Positions 1 through 8,363 of a stretch of DNA of 64,000 nt are shown here, in pieces. A program made the translations under genes and the position numbers. The first letter of the stretch is position 1. The number at the start of each line of letters is the position of its first letter. The DNA is from Sodalinema lacuna_A (GTDB lineage: Bacteria > Cyanobacteriota > Cyanobacteriia > Cyanobacteriales > Geitlerinemataceae): NCBI GenBank assembly GCA_900149785.2, contig FSSI02000003.1:95814-159813 (forward strand), written 5' to 3'. The notes beneath the pieces are model-generated. The model had not been told where the DNA came from, made no database searches, and was given only the letters and a program-made list of their open reading frames with translations.

Positions 1-330
1 CCAGTTACCTTCGGTGTCGGGGTTAGATGCGGGGGTTAAGGTTCCCCCCTGGATGACGTCGTCGCCGAGGCCTCCTGCGATGATATCGAACCCTAAGTCT
101 CCGTAGAGGCGATCGCCGTCTTGTCCGCCTAAGATTGTATCGTCGTCTCGTCCGCCGAAAATGGTATCGCGTCCGGCATTCCCCGCCAGTACGTCGTTGC
201 CCGCGTTGCCGAAGATGCGATCGCTGCCCCCCAATCCAGTCACCCTATCATTGCCGCCCAGGGCAAATATTTCATTAGGGGCGATCGATCCGACAAGGAT
301 ATCATGACCGAAGGTTCCGAGAATTTCCAT
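1..330 (-). CDS. RTX-type calcium-binding repeat protein, N-terminal part (cut by window edge)
   Basis: The reading frame is open from ATG at 330 to the window edge, giving 110 residues of a longer protein. After about 25 residues it becomes a run of glycine- and aspartate-rich nonapeptides of the GGxGxDxxx type (for example GGNDRVTGL, GNAGNDVLA, GGQDGDRLY). These repeats form the calcium-binding parallel beta-roll of RTX (hemolysin-type) proteins, which are usually secreted by type I systems without an N-terminal signal peptide. None is seen here. The repeats begin almost at the N terminus, so this is not the classical toxin layout, where they sit at the C terminus. The rest of the protein and its function are outside the window. 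The spacer upstream (331-702) carries a palindrome and a phased repeat array. Confidence 0.8.
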   Translation of the reverse strand, partial: MEILGTFGHDILVGSIAPNEIFALGGNDRVTGLGGSDRIFGNAGNDVLAGNAGRDTIFGGRDDDTILGGQDGDRLYGDLGFDIIAGGLGDDVIQGGTLTPASNPDTEGNW

Positions 331-490
331 AATTCAAGACGAGTTGGAGATCAGTTCAGAGAGTGAAAACTGGCTCTAATGAAGTCGTACAACTGTGGCT
401 GTAACAGACCTGAACTCTAACCCAATACGACTCCGTGGAACGGCCAGCTTGAATAGTCATCCACGATGATAACCATCGGAAGATTGCAAA

Positions 491-506
491 GGTCAAACGT
501 TTGACC
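491..506. promoter_or_regulatory. Perfect 16-bp palindrome, candidate operator
   Basis: The sequence GGTCAAACGTTTGACC reads the same on both strands. It lies about 160 bases upstream of the RTX start codon, in the 372-base spacer 331-702. It is the right size for a dimeric repressor or activator site. No regulator is identified, so operator function is inferred. Confidence 0.4.
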
Positions 507-510
507 TGGC

Positions 511-554
511 TTCAACAAAACTTCAGCAAAATTTCAGCAAAACTTCATCAAAAA
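511..554. repeat. Four 11-bp direct repeats, helically phased
   Basis: Four consecutive 11-bp units follow the pattern TTCANCAAAAN (511-521, 522-532, 533-543, 544-554). They begin four bases after the palindrome at 491-506. A period of 11 bp is about one helical turn, so the A-tracts fall on one face of the DNA. This could cause bending or allow cooperative protein binding upstream of the RTX gene. Confidence 0.55.
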
Positions 555-610
555 AAAATAAACAATGCTGTCCGTTTTGTTTGTTTTTGTGAAGATTCCC
601 TCCCGACTAT

Positions 611-642
611 CCTCGTGACTTGGCTTCAGCCATGACACGAGG
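611..642. repeat. Imperfect hairpin sharing sequence with the composite repeat at 54832
   Basis: CCTCGTGACTTGGCT and AGCCATGACACGAGG form a 15-bp stem with two mismatches around a two-base loop. The arm sequence CTCGTGTCATGGCT, read on the minus strand, also occurs at 54839-54852, so this looks like a member of a dispersed repeat family. It lies just downstream of the TgpA-like gene and could also act as a 3' end. The rest of the 331-702 spacer shows no gene. Confidence 0.45.
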
Positions 643-702
643 GGAGAGGGGAGAGGGGAGTCGGGGCGAAAAATTTTTCGCCCTGACCAGAACGCACCGT
701 CT

Positions 703-3036
703 CTAACGTCCCCTTAACGCCGCCAACTTGCGCCGCCAGTCCTGACGCTGCACCATCTGCCATTGCTGGCGTAACTCCTCAACTGGAACCGACTCCTTCC
801 CATAACGCCAACCCACATAGGCTTGACAAATACGAGAAACTATGATATGCACTTCAGGAGGATAGCGATCGCCCACCTGACGCGCAAACTCCAAGGGGGT
901 GTGAGCCGGATGTTTCGCACAGCCATCGGCCGCCAACTGCTGCAACATCTGCTGATATAACCGCTCCATCGCCGCCAACTTCGACAGCCAACGGCGGCGT
1001 TTCCACTCCCGCCAACCTTGCCAACTCAGCCATCCCGCAAAGCTAAACAGAACCAGAGTTAACAAACCACTTAATACCCCCAGCCATCCCTGAGCGAATC
1101 GCGCTAAGAACCAATCAATCCCCCGGCCCAGCATCACGAACAGGCCGTTAATAAACCCCGTCACCGGAGAGGGAAGCCAACCCGCAATCCAATCCCAAAA
1201 CTGTCGTAATACCCCAAAAGGTTCATACTCACTCACCGAAGGGGGAATCACCTCATGACCAGGAATCGGGTCAAAGGCGAACCAACCATGACTGGGGAAA
1301 TACACTTCCGTTAAGGCGAACGCATGGGTATTCTTGACCTCGTATAAGCCGGTAAAGGGGTTAAAGTCCCCCGGCCCGAATCCGGTCGCCAGTCGCGCGG
1401 GAATCCCCAGGGAACGCAACAGGAGGGTTAACACCGTCGAGAAATGGTCGGGATAGCCGCCGGGAGTACAGGTCGCTGGATTGGGGGACTCCTCGCAGCG
1501 GAAAAGAAAGTTGAGGGCCAAGTCTTCCCCTTCATCGAGAAAGGCTAAGCCAAAGGGATCTTGAGGGATATCATAGGTCTGTTTGAGATATTGGGCCAGA
1601 TACAGAGATATCTCATAGGGGTTGTCCAGGGAGTTGGGAGCGTTGGCTAAAACCGACTGGCTATAGTCCCGTAATCGCTCGTTAATCTCCTCGGGAACTT
1701 GTAGATAGACCTCGGAGATGCTTTGCGGATAGGTGGTGTCGGCTTCTCCTAACTGGGTGCGATCGCGCAGGGAGACATGAGAGACGACACTATAGGTCAA
1801 CCCATCGAACAGGGGAACCGGGGAACGCAATGACCCTTCTGGACCAATGGCCACATCCTCGGTGGGAAAGTAGAGATAACGAGGTTGATCGAGAACTGGA
1901 ATCAGTCCCGGAAAATCTGAGACAATACTATAGGTCTGGATGACTTCCTGGGTGTAACTGCGCGGCCCCATAAAGGGTAAGTCAAAGCGAAAATTCCACG
2001 ACGAACGGCGAACCTCTCGCACCTCCTCGTTTCTGGAGACGTGCCAACCTTGTCCGGTATACTCGTCAAACGCAATCACTCGCCAAAATCCGGGGGCCTG
2101 CGATCGCACCCGCATCACCACCTGAGGGGTCATCGACCCCCGCAGGTTTTGGTTCATACTCTCGGAAAACCCAGAATAGAAGGTCTCATCCACCTCCCCA
2201 GGTCCGGTGGCCATTCCTCCAGGGCCATCTCCATCCAAGTCACTTCCATCCCCCTGAGCGTTGGGACTGACGATATTACGACCATCGAATTCACCGGGAA
2301 AGTCAATGGTACTACTAACGGGAAACGAGCGTAACTGATATCCCGGAACCCGAGGAATCGCCGCAAATAGCACTAATCCTAAACTCAGCACCAGCAAGGC
2401 CAGGGTTAGGCTGGCTTTCCAGGGAAATGACTGGCGCAAACTCCGGATGGCCGAGGTTTGAGGCTGGTCTGAGGCGCGATCGCCTAACCCCAAACGAGAG
2501 CGATAATCATAAATTAAGGTGGGAATCGCCAGCAGCAGAAACAGCACCAGAAACGGTGCAAAGGCCATGGTTTGGCTAATGGTTCCCGCCACCCCAATCA
2601 GAATCAAGGCGATGACCATCGAATAGCCTAAATCCTTGCGTCGGGGTAAATCGAAGGTATGCAGAACTTGCACCTGAATCAGCAGTTCCGCTAAAATAAC
2701 CCGTGTGTCATTGAGGGTGGTCACGAGGTTGTTGAGAAAGACCACCAACGTCACAATCAGGGCGATCGCCAAAACAAATTTCAGGACAATGTTGCGCTCT
2801 CGGCGACGCCACCAACTCCAGCTTGCACCAATGATACTTAACGGAACTGCCCAGAGACTAATCCAGGTTTCCGCCGCCACATCCGTAGCCACCATCCCCA
2901 CAATCACCAGTAATTGTACCAGCACCCGTAACGTCACCGACTCCTCAGCCACCGGAGGGGAGAGCGATCGCCAAAACTCCCCGACACGACCGAGTCGAGA
3001 TAAATTCATCCAATGTCGGGAATCAGAAGCAGACAT
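703..3036 (-). CDS. TgpA-like membrane protein with transglutaminase-like domain, catalytic Cys missing
   Basis: The protein has 777 residues from ATG 3036. An in-frame ATG at 3120 would add 28 atypical residues. The N-terminal third holds about six membrane helices (DUF3488 type). A large external region follows, with a transglutaminase-like fold at about 525-595, then another helix and a basic C-terminal tail of the DUF4129 kind. This is the TgpA architecture. In active TgpA-type enzymes the motif is G-F-C-E-H-Y. Here the same position reads G-Y-P-D-H-F, so the cysteine is replaced by proline near residue 529. The His in NTHAF and the Asp in FAFDP remain. The protein is therefore probably not a working transglutaminase or protease, and may be structural or a binding protein. 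In many bacteria tgpA follows a MoxR ATPase and a DUF58 gene. Neither is present here. Confidence 0.82.
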   Translation of the reverse strand: MSASDSRHWMNLSRLGRVGEFWRSLSPPVAEESVTLRVLVQLLVIVGMVATDVAAETWISLWAVPLSIIGASWSWWRRRERNIVLKFVLAIALIVTLVVFLNNLVTTLNDTRVILAELLIQVQVLHTFDLPRRKDLGYSMVIALILIGVAGTISQTMAFAPFLVLFLLLAIPTLIYDYRSRLGLGDRASDQPQTSAIRSLRQSFPWKASLTLALLVLSLGLVLFAAIPRVPGYQLRSFPVSSTIDFPGEFDGRNIVSPNAQGDGSDLDGDGPGGMATGPGEVDETFYSGFSESMNQNLRGSMTPQVVMRVRSQAPGFWRVIAFDEYTGQGWHVSRNEEVREVRRSSWNFRFDLPFMGPRSYTQEVIQTYSIVSDFPGLIPVLDQPRYLYFPTEDVAIGPEGSLRSPVPLFDGLTYSVVSHVSLRDRTQLGEADTTYPQSISEVYLQVPEEINERLRDYSQSVLANAPNSLDNPYEISLYLAQYLKQTYDIPQDPFGLAFLDEGEDLALNFLFRCEESPNPATCTPGGYPDHFSTVLTLLLRSLGIPARLATGFGPGDFNPFTGLYEVKNTHAFALTEVYFPSHGWFAFDPIPGHEVIPPSVSEYEPFGVLRQFWDWIAGWLPSPVTGFINGLFVMLGRGIDWFLARFAQGWLGVLSGLLTLVLFSFAGWLSWQGWREWKRRRWLSKLAAMERLYQQMLQQLAADGCAKHPAHTPLEFARQVGDRYPPEVHIIVSRICQAYVGWRYGKESVPVEELRQQWQMVQRQDWRRKLAALRGR

Positions 3037-3351
3037 AACAGGCCTCGCGAGAGTCAAGGAATAAGATTGGCTTCGATGGAGTCTAACCCATTGACCGGTC
3101 TCTGCACTACTGTGCCACAAACAATCCTCTCCTTACTACCTCATTGAATGCACAGATTTTTTGATCGTTAACGGCGATAACGTTGACGTATCATATCTCG
3201 GTCATTTCAGGGTTGCAGATGTGATGTGCGTTAACTGGCCCAAAGGCTTCGCGATCGCCACCGAGCCACCAAAAGGAACTACATTAGGTAGAGAGTAAAC
3301 CGAGAGCCTTTGCCTTCTCCGTTTCCCTGCTGATCGTTCCAAGCACCACTT

Positions 3352-4227
3352 ATGACCGTCACCCCACCGTCGAGTTCTCCCAACCGGGACACAGCCGCGA
3401 ACCTCAATCTCGACCGTCGGTTTCAAACCCTAATCGAACAATCCCTGACCACCCTTGAAGCCTTACTCAACGATGACAGTCTCGCCCCCCTAGAGCGTGC
3501 CAAAATTGCCCTAGACCTCTTGGCGTTGGCTCAGAACAACCGGGACATTCCCGAATTGTCCTCCCTCAGCCACAAGAGCCGCTCCCTCGCCACAATCGGA
3601 ACCGTGGCCCAAGAAACGGTCCCCGCGTCGAGTTCCCAGGATCTCGACGCGGTGGTCTGTCTCGATGATTTTTTAAGCCCCGAGGAGAATCGTCAGGCCC
3701 TTGAGATTGCCTTGAATCAACGCCAAGACTTTGTCCCATCTAGCACCACCAGTAAAGCCGATAACTACCGCCAGTCATCGATTCTCTACGCCACCCATTT
3801 TCCCCAGTTTTATCACCGGCTCAAACATCAAATTCTCGTGGCGCTACCCCAAATTTGGACTCCCCTTCAGCAGTCTCCCTTCCCGGTGACTCAGGTGGAG
3901 ATGCAACTGACGGTTCATGGAGATGGCTGCTATTACAAGGTGCATAACGACTCGGGAAGTCCAGAAACCATCACCCGCGAACTGACCTATGTGTATTATG
4001 TCCATCAGGAACCGGCGCAGTTTTCCGGGGGAGAACTACGGTTATATCAGACCAATGCGAGTGATGGCCGCCTGCGCGATCGCAACCACTTCAAAACCAT
4101 CACTCCCCGCAACAATCGACTCGTGTTCTTCAACAGCCGTTGTCAACATGAAGTGATGCCGGTTCGCTGTTCCTCCAACAAATTTGAGGATAGCCGCTTT
4201 ACCTTTAACGGCTGGCTCAGACGTTAG
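3352..4227 (+). CDS. 2-oxoglutarate/Fe(II)-dependent oxygenase (prolyl 4-hydroxylase-like)
   Basis: The protein has 291 residues. The C-terminal 160 residues carry the double-stranded beta-helix signature of prolyl-4-hydroxylase-type dioxygenases. The iron-binding H-x-D is in VHNDSG, the distal His in CQHEV, and the 2-oxoglutarate-binding Arg in SRFTFNGWL. FSGGELRLY is the usual strand after the first motif. The N-terminal 100 residues are low-complexity and helical, and I do not recognise them. Such enzymes hydroxylate proline or other side chains of peptides or small molecules. The substrate here cannot be read from context: the flanking genes are unrelated and on the opposite strand. A role in secondary metabolism or protein modification is possible. 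Confidence 0.82.
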   Translation: MTVTPPSSSPNRDTAANLNLDRRFQTLIEQSLTTLEALLNDDSLAPLERAKIALDLLALAQNNRDIPELSSLSHKSRSLATIGTVAQETVPASSSQDLDAVVCLDDFLSPEENRQALEIALNQRQDFVPSSTTSKADNYRQSSILYATHFPQFYHRLKHQILVALPQIWTPLQQSPFPVTQVEMQLTVHGDGCYYKVHNDSGSPETITRELTYVYYVHQEPAQFSGGELRLYQTNASDGRLRDRNHFKTITPRNNRLVFFNSRCQHEVMPVRCSSNKFEDSRFTFNGWLRR

Positions 4228-4353
4228 GACATCCCGCCCGACAGGACAAAAATAGACAGTTCAACCACGACGATTAGAAGCCGTAAGGTTGCCGCCAGGG
4301 AAGAAAAAACAGAGTCTATTTGTCCTAACTTGTTTGTCTAAAGCACCTAGAAA

Positions 4354-5328
4354 TTAGAGCGTTGGACAAAGGGAAAACACGAGGGGAGATTGCCCGGATG
4401 TATCAAGATGGACTTCGAGCGTATAGGTGTGATTCACCTGAATATCCGCCAGTTCAACAGTGATGTGACCAGGAGTTGAGCGTTGTGCGGTGTTCATGGC
4501 TCCCTCACCGCGTAACTGAACGCGACCCCCATCGGGAAGTTGACAACAGACTCGCAATTGAGAAGCGTCATCCTCAGTCTGGAACCGGGCCTCAAGTTGC
4601 AAAAGTCCTTGAGCCGTGAGCCATTGACGGCGATCGCTCGGATGACTGGCCGAGACGTGCAACGATAAGGATTCGACAATTTCCTTCGCCGCCAGCAGCG
4701 ACAACAGCATCTGCTGAGTGGGAGTCGCGCCCTCATAACTGCTGGGAAATTCCCCCTCAGACGGCTCAATCAGCGTCTCACCACTGCGGCTGGTGGACCA
4801 CACCAACAAACGCTCCGTCCAAAGATTTAACTCCTCAGTGCGATCGGGGAAAAGGCCTTCCACCGCCGCCACCAAGCGTTCTCCTTGACGTAGCGAGGTC
4901 CGTAACAACTGCTGACAGCGGACTAACAGTTGTGCGAAGGTCTCTTCCGAGATGGGAACGGGGAGCCGTAGCTGTTCGAGTTGCGGTAACCAGACATACG
5001 TGGGAACTCTCGAATCAGCTTCCTCGTCAACAGGATCATTGGCGTATTCCAAAACCTCGCCGGTTTCCCAGGGGAACAGAGGTAAGTTCTGTTCGAGTTC
5101 TTGTTGAATGCGACGCTTCAAAAGCGCCTGAAAACGGTTCTGCACGGTGGATTCCTCTCCTATTGGTATCGCGTCAAAGTCCAGAAACCTAGATTGGGAG
5201 CGATGGGGTTCGACACCCGCTCCCGCGTCAGGTTCATTGTCCTGGATGACCTCTTGTAAAAGCCAGGCGAGGAAGCGTTCTGCTAACCGCTCCTCTTCCT
5301 GACTCCATTGGTTCCTATCATTATTCAT
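4354..5328 (-). CDS. patU: PatU-like (PatU3 family) protein downstream of hetZ
   Basis: The protein has 324 residues from ATG 5328, which is preceded by GGGAAG on the minus strand. Upstream extension would add residues unlike the family and overlap hetZ. The N terminus is acidic and helical (about 5-30). The centre is variable, and the C-terminal 120 residues form a beta-rich domain ending in LVFSLCPTL. The position directly downstream of hetZ on the same strand, together with the C-terminal similarity I recognise, points to PatU3. In Anabaena PCC 7120 this protein works with HetZ in heterocyst pattern formation. Homologues also occur in filamentous strains without heterocysts, where their role is less clear. 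No enzymatic motif is visible. The assignment rests on recall of the family and on gene order, so it is moderately sure. Confidence 0.65.
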   Translation of the reverse strand: MNNDRNQWSQEEERLAERFLAWLLQEVIQDNEPDAGAGVEPHRSQSRFLDFDAIPIGEESTVQNRFQALLKRRIQQELEQNLPLFPWETGEVLEYANDPVDEEADSRVPTYVWLPQLEQLRLPVPISEETFAQLLVRCQQLLRTSLRQGERLVAAVEGLFPDRTEELNLWTERLLVWSTSRSGETLIEPSEGEFPSSYEGATPTQQMLLSLLAAKEIVESLSLHVSASHPSDRRQWLTAQGLLQLEARFQTEDDASQLRVCCQLPDGGRVQLRGEGAMNTAQRSTPGHITVELADIQVNHTYTLEVHLDTSGQSPLVFSLCPTL

Positions 5329-5491
5329 TCGTTGACTTCCCTTCTCCGGACGTTGGTCCGTCCGGTTCCTGATGGCGCGGTCTAGCTCAGAGATCTCAGT
5401 GCGAGGCCTGTTATTTAGAGGCCTGTATGAACACTTGGCTCGATTTTCCCCCGTGACCGAGATTTTTGTTACGCATTGCGTTTCAATTATA

Positions 5492-6634
5492 TTAATCATT
5501 GCGATAGTCCCAGGCCCGCTTGAGGAGCGTAAACCAACGTCGCTGGAGTTGAGAGAGACTCAGTCCCAACTGTTGAGCCAAGTCGTGATCATCATCGCCC
5601 CGACGTTTTCCTTCAAGTAAGCTCAACTCATCGGGTTGACAGCGATTGAGAAACGTCTCCCATTCCGCCGTCGTCATCCCCAGATTGCGATCGAGATCCG
5701 CATCGAGCCATTGATGAACCAACTCCCAGCGGTGGGACAGCGCAAACCGGATCAGATGGTACTTAAACCGTTGTTGTAAATAATCTCGCTGGCGGGGGTC
5801 TAACCCTAGGATGGCTTCAATCTCCCCGGTTGGCAAGTCCTGTAGCCGCAAAACAAAGTAGTCTGCACACGCACTTTGATCATTCTCATCGAGGTACGTA
5901 ATCAGCTCCTCGATAATGCGGTTGCGCAACAAATCATCGGTGGGATCTTGGGCGCCGTCCACCATGCGATCGCGGACCTGAGCCAGCGACGCTTCCCCCC
6001 AGTTACTCCCCCCCTCATTCGGCTTTCCATCACTGGCTTGTTGTAAGTCAACGGAGTATTCCAAAGGTTGTTGCTGTGCAAAGGTCTGGGCGCGTAAAAT
6101 CACTAACTGCTGACTGCGTCCTCGATTGAGATGAATGCGCCGTTTCCCATAGCGTTCGGTAAACGCCAGATATTCGGCTAATTCCAGGAGCGATCGCGGT
6201 GAGTATGTCGGTGGAAGTTGCGCCTCACGACGCAGCGCGTTCAGGGTTTCGACGTAAAACCCCTGTAAAAAATCCTCAATCAGTTGCAACCGCGCCCCAT
6301 AACTCGACTGCACGGTTGGCGGGGTGATATAACGATAGACAATGGCGCTGAGGGTACTATGTAAATCTAACCGTCCCCCTTCCGAGCCGCGCCGATAATA
6401 CTGTAGAACTTGTTGCAGACGATGTTGTGCTAAATGATAACCCCAGCCGAGAACATCACCTGAGCCTTGAATACGTTGACTTTGTTCACAAGTTCGTGTC
6501 ACTTCCTCCGCAATCCGTTCAGCGACGGTTTGGCAATGTTTGGGGCTGGCGCGAGTACCGGCTTGCAGTTGTTTGACTAACCATTGCACGAGGGAATCTG
6601 TCATGGAACTTTCGGGTGCTACTGGGCTAACCAT
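5492..6634 (-). CDS. hetZ: HetZ family regulator (copy 1, paired with patU)
   Basis: The protein has 380 residues from ATG 6634. Alternative in-frame ATGs lie at 6604 and 6682, and none has a strong ribosome site. It matches the HetZ pattern in order: an N-terminal helix with VAERIAEEV, the conserved block LAQHRLQQVLQYY, LHSTLSAIVYRYI, IEDFLQGFYVETLNA, LLELAEYLAFTERYGKRRI, QQLVILRAQTFAQ, and a C-terminal helix-turn-helix-like segment ending RRWFTLLKRAWDYRN. HetZ is needed for early heterocyst differentiation in Anabaena and is conserved in filamentous cyanobacteria. It is thought to act with HetP and PatU3 and to bind DNA. A paralogue at 16903-18138 shares most of these blocks. Gene order hetZ-patU is kept, with a gap of 163 bases. 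Confidence 0.8.
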   Translation of the reverse strand: MVSPVAPESSMTDSLVQWLVKQLQAGTRASPKHCQTVAERIAEEVTRTCEQSQRIQGSGDVLGWGYHLAQHRLQQVLQYYRRGSEGGRLDLHSTLSAIVYRYITPPTVQSSYGARLQLIEDFLQGFYVETLNALRREAQLPPTYSPRSLLELAEYLAFTERYGKRRIHLNRGRSQQLVILRAQTFAQQQPLEYSVDLQQASDGKPNEGGSNWGEASLAQVRDRMVDGAQDPTDDLLRNRIIEELITYLDENDQSACADYFVLRLQDLPTGEIEAILGLDPRQRDYLQQRFKYHLIRFALSHRWELVHQWLDADLDRNLGMTTAEWETFLNRCQPDELSLLEGKRRGDDDHDLAQQLGLSLSQLQRRWFTLLKRAWDYRND

Positions 6635-7016
6635 CACCGAGATTATTGAAACAACATCAAGCCCAAATCTCCCAACCATCACGAAGGTTGAGCGATTGGG
6701 TTGGTCATGGTAGATGCTCCCTCAAGGGGTTCAACTTAGATCACACCCATTCCGGGACAATCGGCTGTCCTTCGGAATCAAAAGCTGGCGGTCGGCGTTT
6801 CTGTGTCGGGGATGCAGGGAACGGGGAACGCCTCGACTCTAAGCGTCGATTGACCGATTTGGGCGGTTTCCGTCCTACCGTTACTTGACTAGACTATGGG
6901 TTTCAAGTTCCATTTGCGCGTTTTGTCGCCTCAGAACGCCTGAGAACAACGATATTGACCATCCTGATTGACTATTCTGGAGATTAGATGGAGATTAGAT
7001 GGGGATTCGCGATCGT
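6635..7016. other. 382-base spacer upstream of hetZ
   Basis: This spacer lies between the hetZ start and the end of the MFS gene on the same strand, so it should contain the hetZ promoter. I see no convincing gene, hairpin terminator or strong palindrome. Short ORFs here have no ribosome site and no recognisable product. Confidence 0.5.
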
Positions 7017-8288
7017 TCACGACTGGGAATCCTCCGCAATCGGGCCAGTCTGCGATCGCCCTTGCGCCTCAAGACGACGGTTAAGACGACGTTCGAGTTG
7101 TTTCAGAATCGGTATTATCAGCACTACACTCGCCGCGAGAACCAGCCAGAAGGTGTTGGCGACGGTTTGGGAGCGATCGAGGGCGGCGCCTCCGAGGGGG
7201 GGTCCGATCGCATAGCCAATGGCCCAACACAGCGAGTTAATCGACAGATACACCCCTCGCATCTCTTCAGGGGCCAACTCGACCACCAGGGCCGAGGCGG
7301 ACGGGGTATAAGAGATCGTGGCGATCGCCATCACCCCCAAGGCGACAATTGCCCAAATCAGCGGATTACTGCTGACCCCAATTACCCAAACACTCACAAA
7401 ACTCAGCGCCCAGATCCCGCCCGAGATCATCAACGCATGGGCATGATTAAAACGATTCAACCAACGAGCGACGGGCAATTGCAGCACCACGGACACCGCA
7501 ATATGCCAAGCAAATAAGCCACTGACAATTCTAGCCGGAAAGCCACCGCCCTCGGTTCCGGGAACGAAGTTACTGAGATACACCGGTAGGGCGGTGTGGT
7601 TTTGAGAAATGTAGGTGGTAAAGAGGATGTTGGCGGCGGCGTACACCAAGAGGGTGCGATCGCCTAAAGCCCGCAACCAGGTTTTAAGAGGGTTATCCCG
7701 ATGCAACGTCCCCGAGACGGTTTCTTTGAGGGCGATCGCCAGCAACAGAAAAAAGACCACATAGGAGATAGCGTCAATGATAAACAAGAGACGATAGTCA
7801 TCGGTCCATTCCACCCAAGCGCCCCCCAACACAATGCCAAATTCTAGCCCGAGGCTATCGGCGAGACGGTTAATCGCATAGGTTTCTCGCCGCTGTTCTG
7901 GCTCGGTGAGATCGGCCACAATGGTCTCGGCGGCGGGCCAATAGAGACCTAGCCCGAACCCATTGAGTAAACTGCCCAGCAGTAGAGTCGAAAAGTCTTG
8001 GGTATTGGCCAGCATCAACGACCCTAACCCAGAGGAGACGGCTGATAACAGCAAGGTTCGTTTGCGGCCAAAGCGAGGCGAATCACACAGAGAGCCACTG
8101 AGAACTCGCCCCACAATACCGGTGATTGAGGCTGCACCGAGGGCCGTTCCCACCAGCGTCGCCGAGATTCCCACCTGGTTAACGAAGAAAATTGGTGCGT
8201 AGAAGAGGGTAAACCCTGTACCAATTTGTGAAAGAAACCGTCCTAGAATCAGGAGGCGGACTTGTTGACGGGCGCTGGTCTTTAGCAT
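7017..8288 (-). CDS. MFS transporter (second of a tandem pair)
   Basis: The protein has 423 residues with about twelve hydrophobic helices. A motif A-like loop, GRVLSGSLCDSPRFGRKRT, lies after helix 2 (about 55-75), which is typical of the major facilitator superfamily. The length and the even spread of helices fit a drug/H+ antiporter-like or sugar-efflux-like 12-helix MFS carrier. The substrate cannot be read from sequence. It lies 75 bases downstream of another MFS gene on the same strand, and the two could share a transcript. The two proteins differ clearly in sequence, so they are not a recent duplication. The C-terminal tail is short and charged. Confidence 0.85.
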   Translation of the reverse strand: MLKTSARQQVRLLILGRFLSQIGTGFTLFYAPIFFVNQVGISATLVGTALGAASITGIVGRVLSGSLCDSPRFGRKRTLLLSAVSSGLGSLMLANTQDFSTLLLGSLLNGFGLGLYWPAAETIVADLTEPEQRRETYAINRLADSLGLEFGIVLGGAWVEWTDDYRLLFIIDAISYVVFFLLLAIALKETVSGTLHRDNPLKTWLRALGDRTLLVYAAANILFTTYISQNHTALPVYLSNFVPGTEGGGFPARIVSGLFAWHIAVSVVLQLPVARWLNRFNHAHALMISGGIWALSFVSVWVIGVSSNPLIWAIVALGVMAIATISYTPSASALVVELAPEEMRGVYLSINSLCWAIGYAIGPPLGGAALDRSQTVANTFWLVLAASVVLIIPILKQLERRLNRRLEAQGRSQTGPIAEDSQS

Positions 8289-8363
8289 AGAAAGTAGATA
8301 ATGTCAACCCCTAGTCTCCATCCTGACTGGGCAGGCTGAGACGCTTCCGGCTCTTAAAGGCCG

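Noticed and set aside
511..554. CRISPR array
   Set aside because: Units are 11 bp with no spacers. None of the other tandem repeats in this window has CRISPR-like repeat-spacer spacing, and no cas gene is present.
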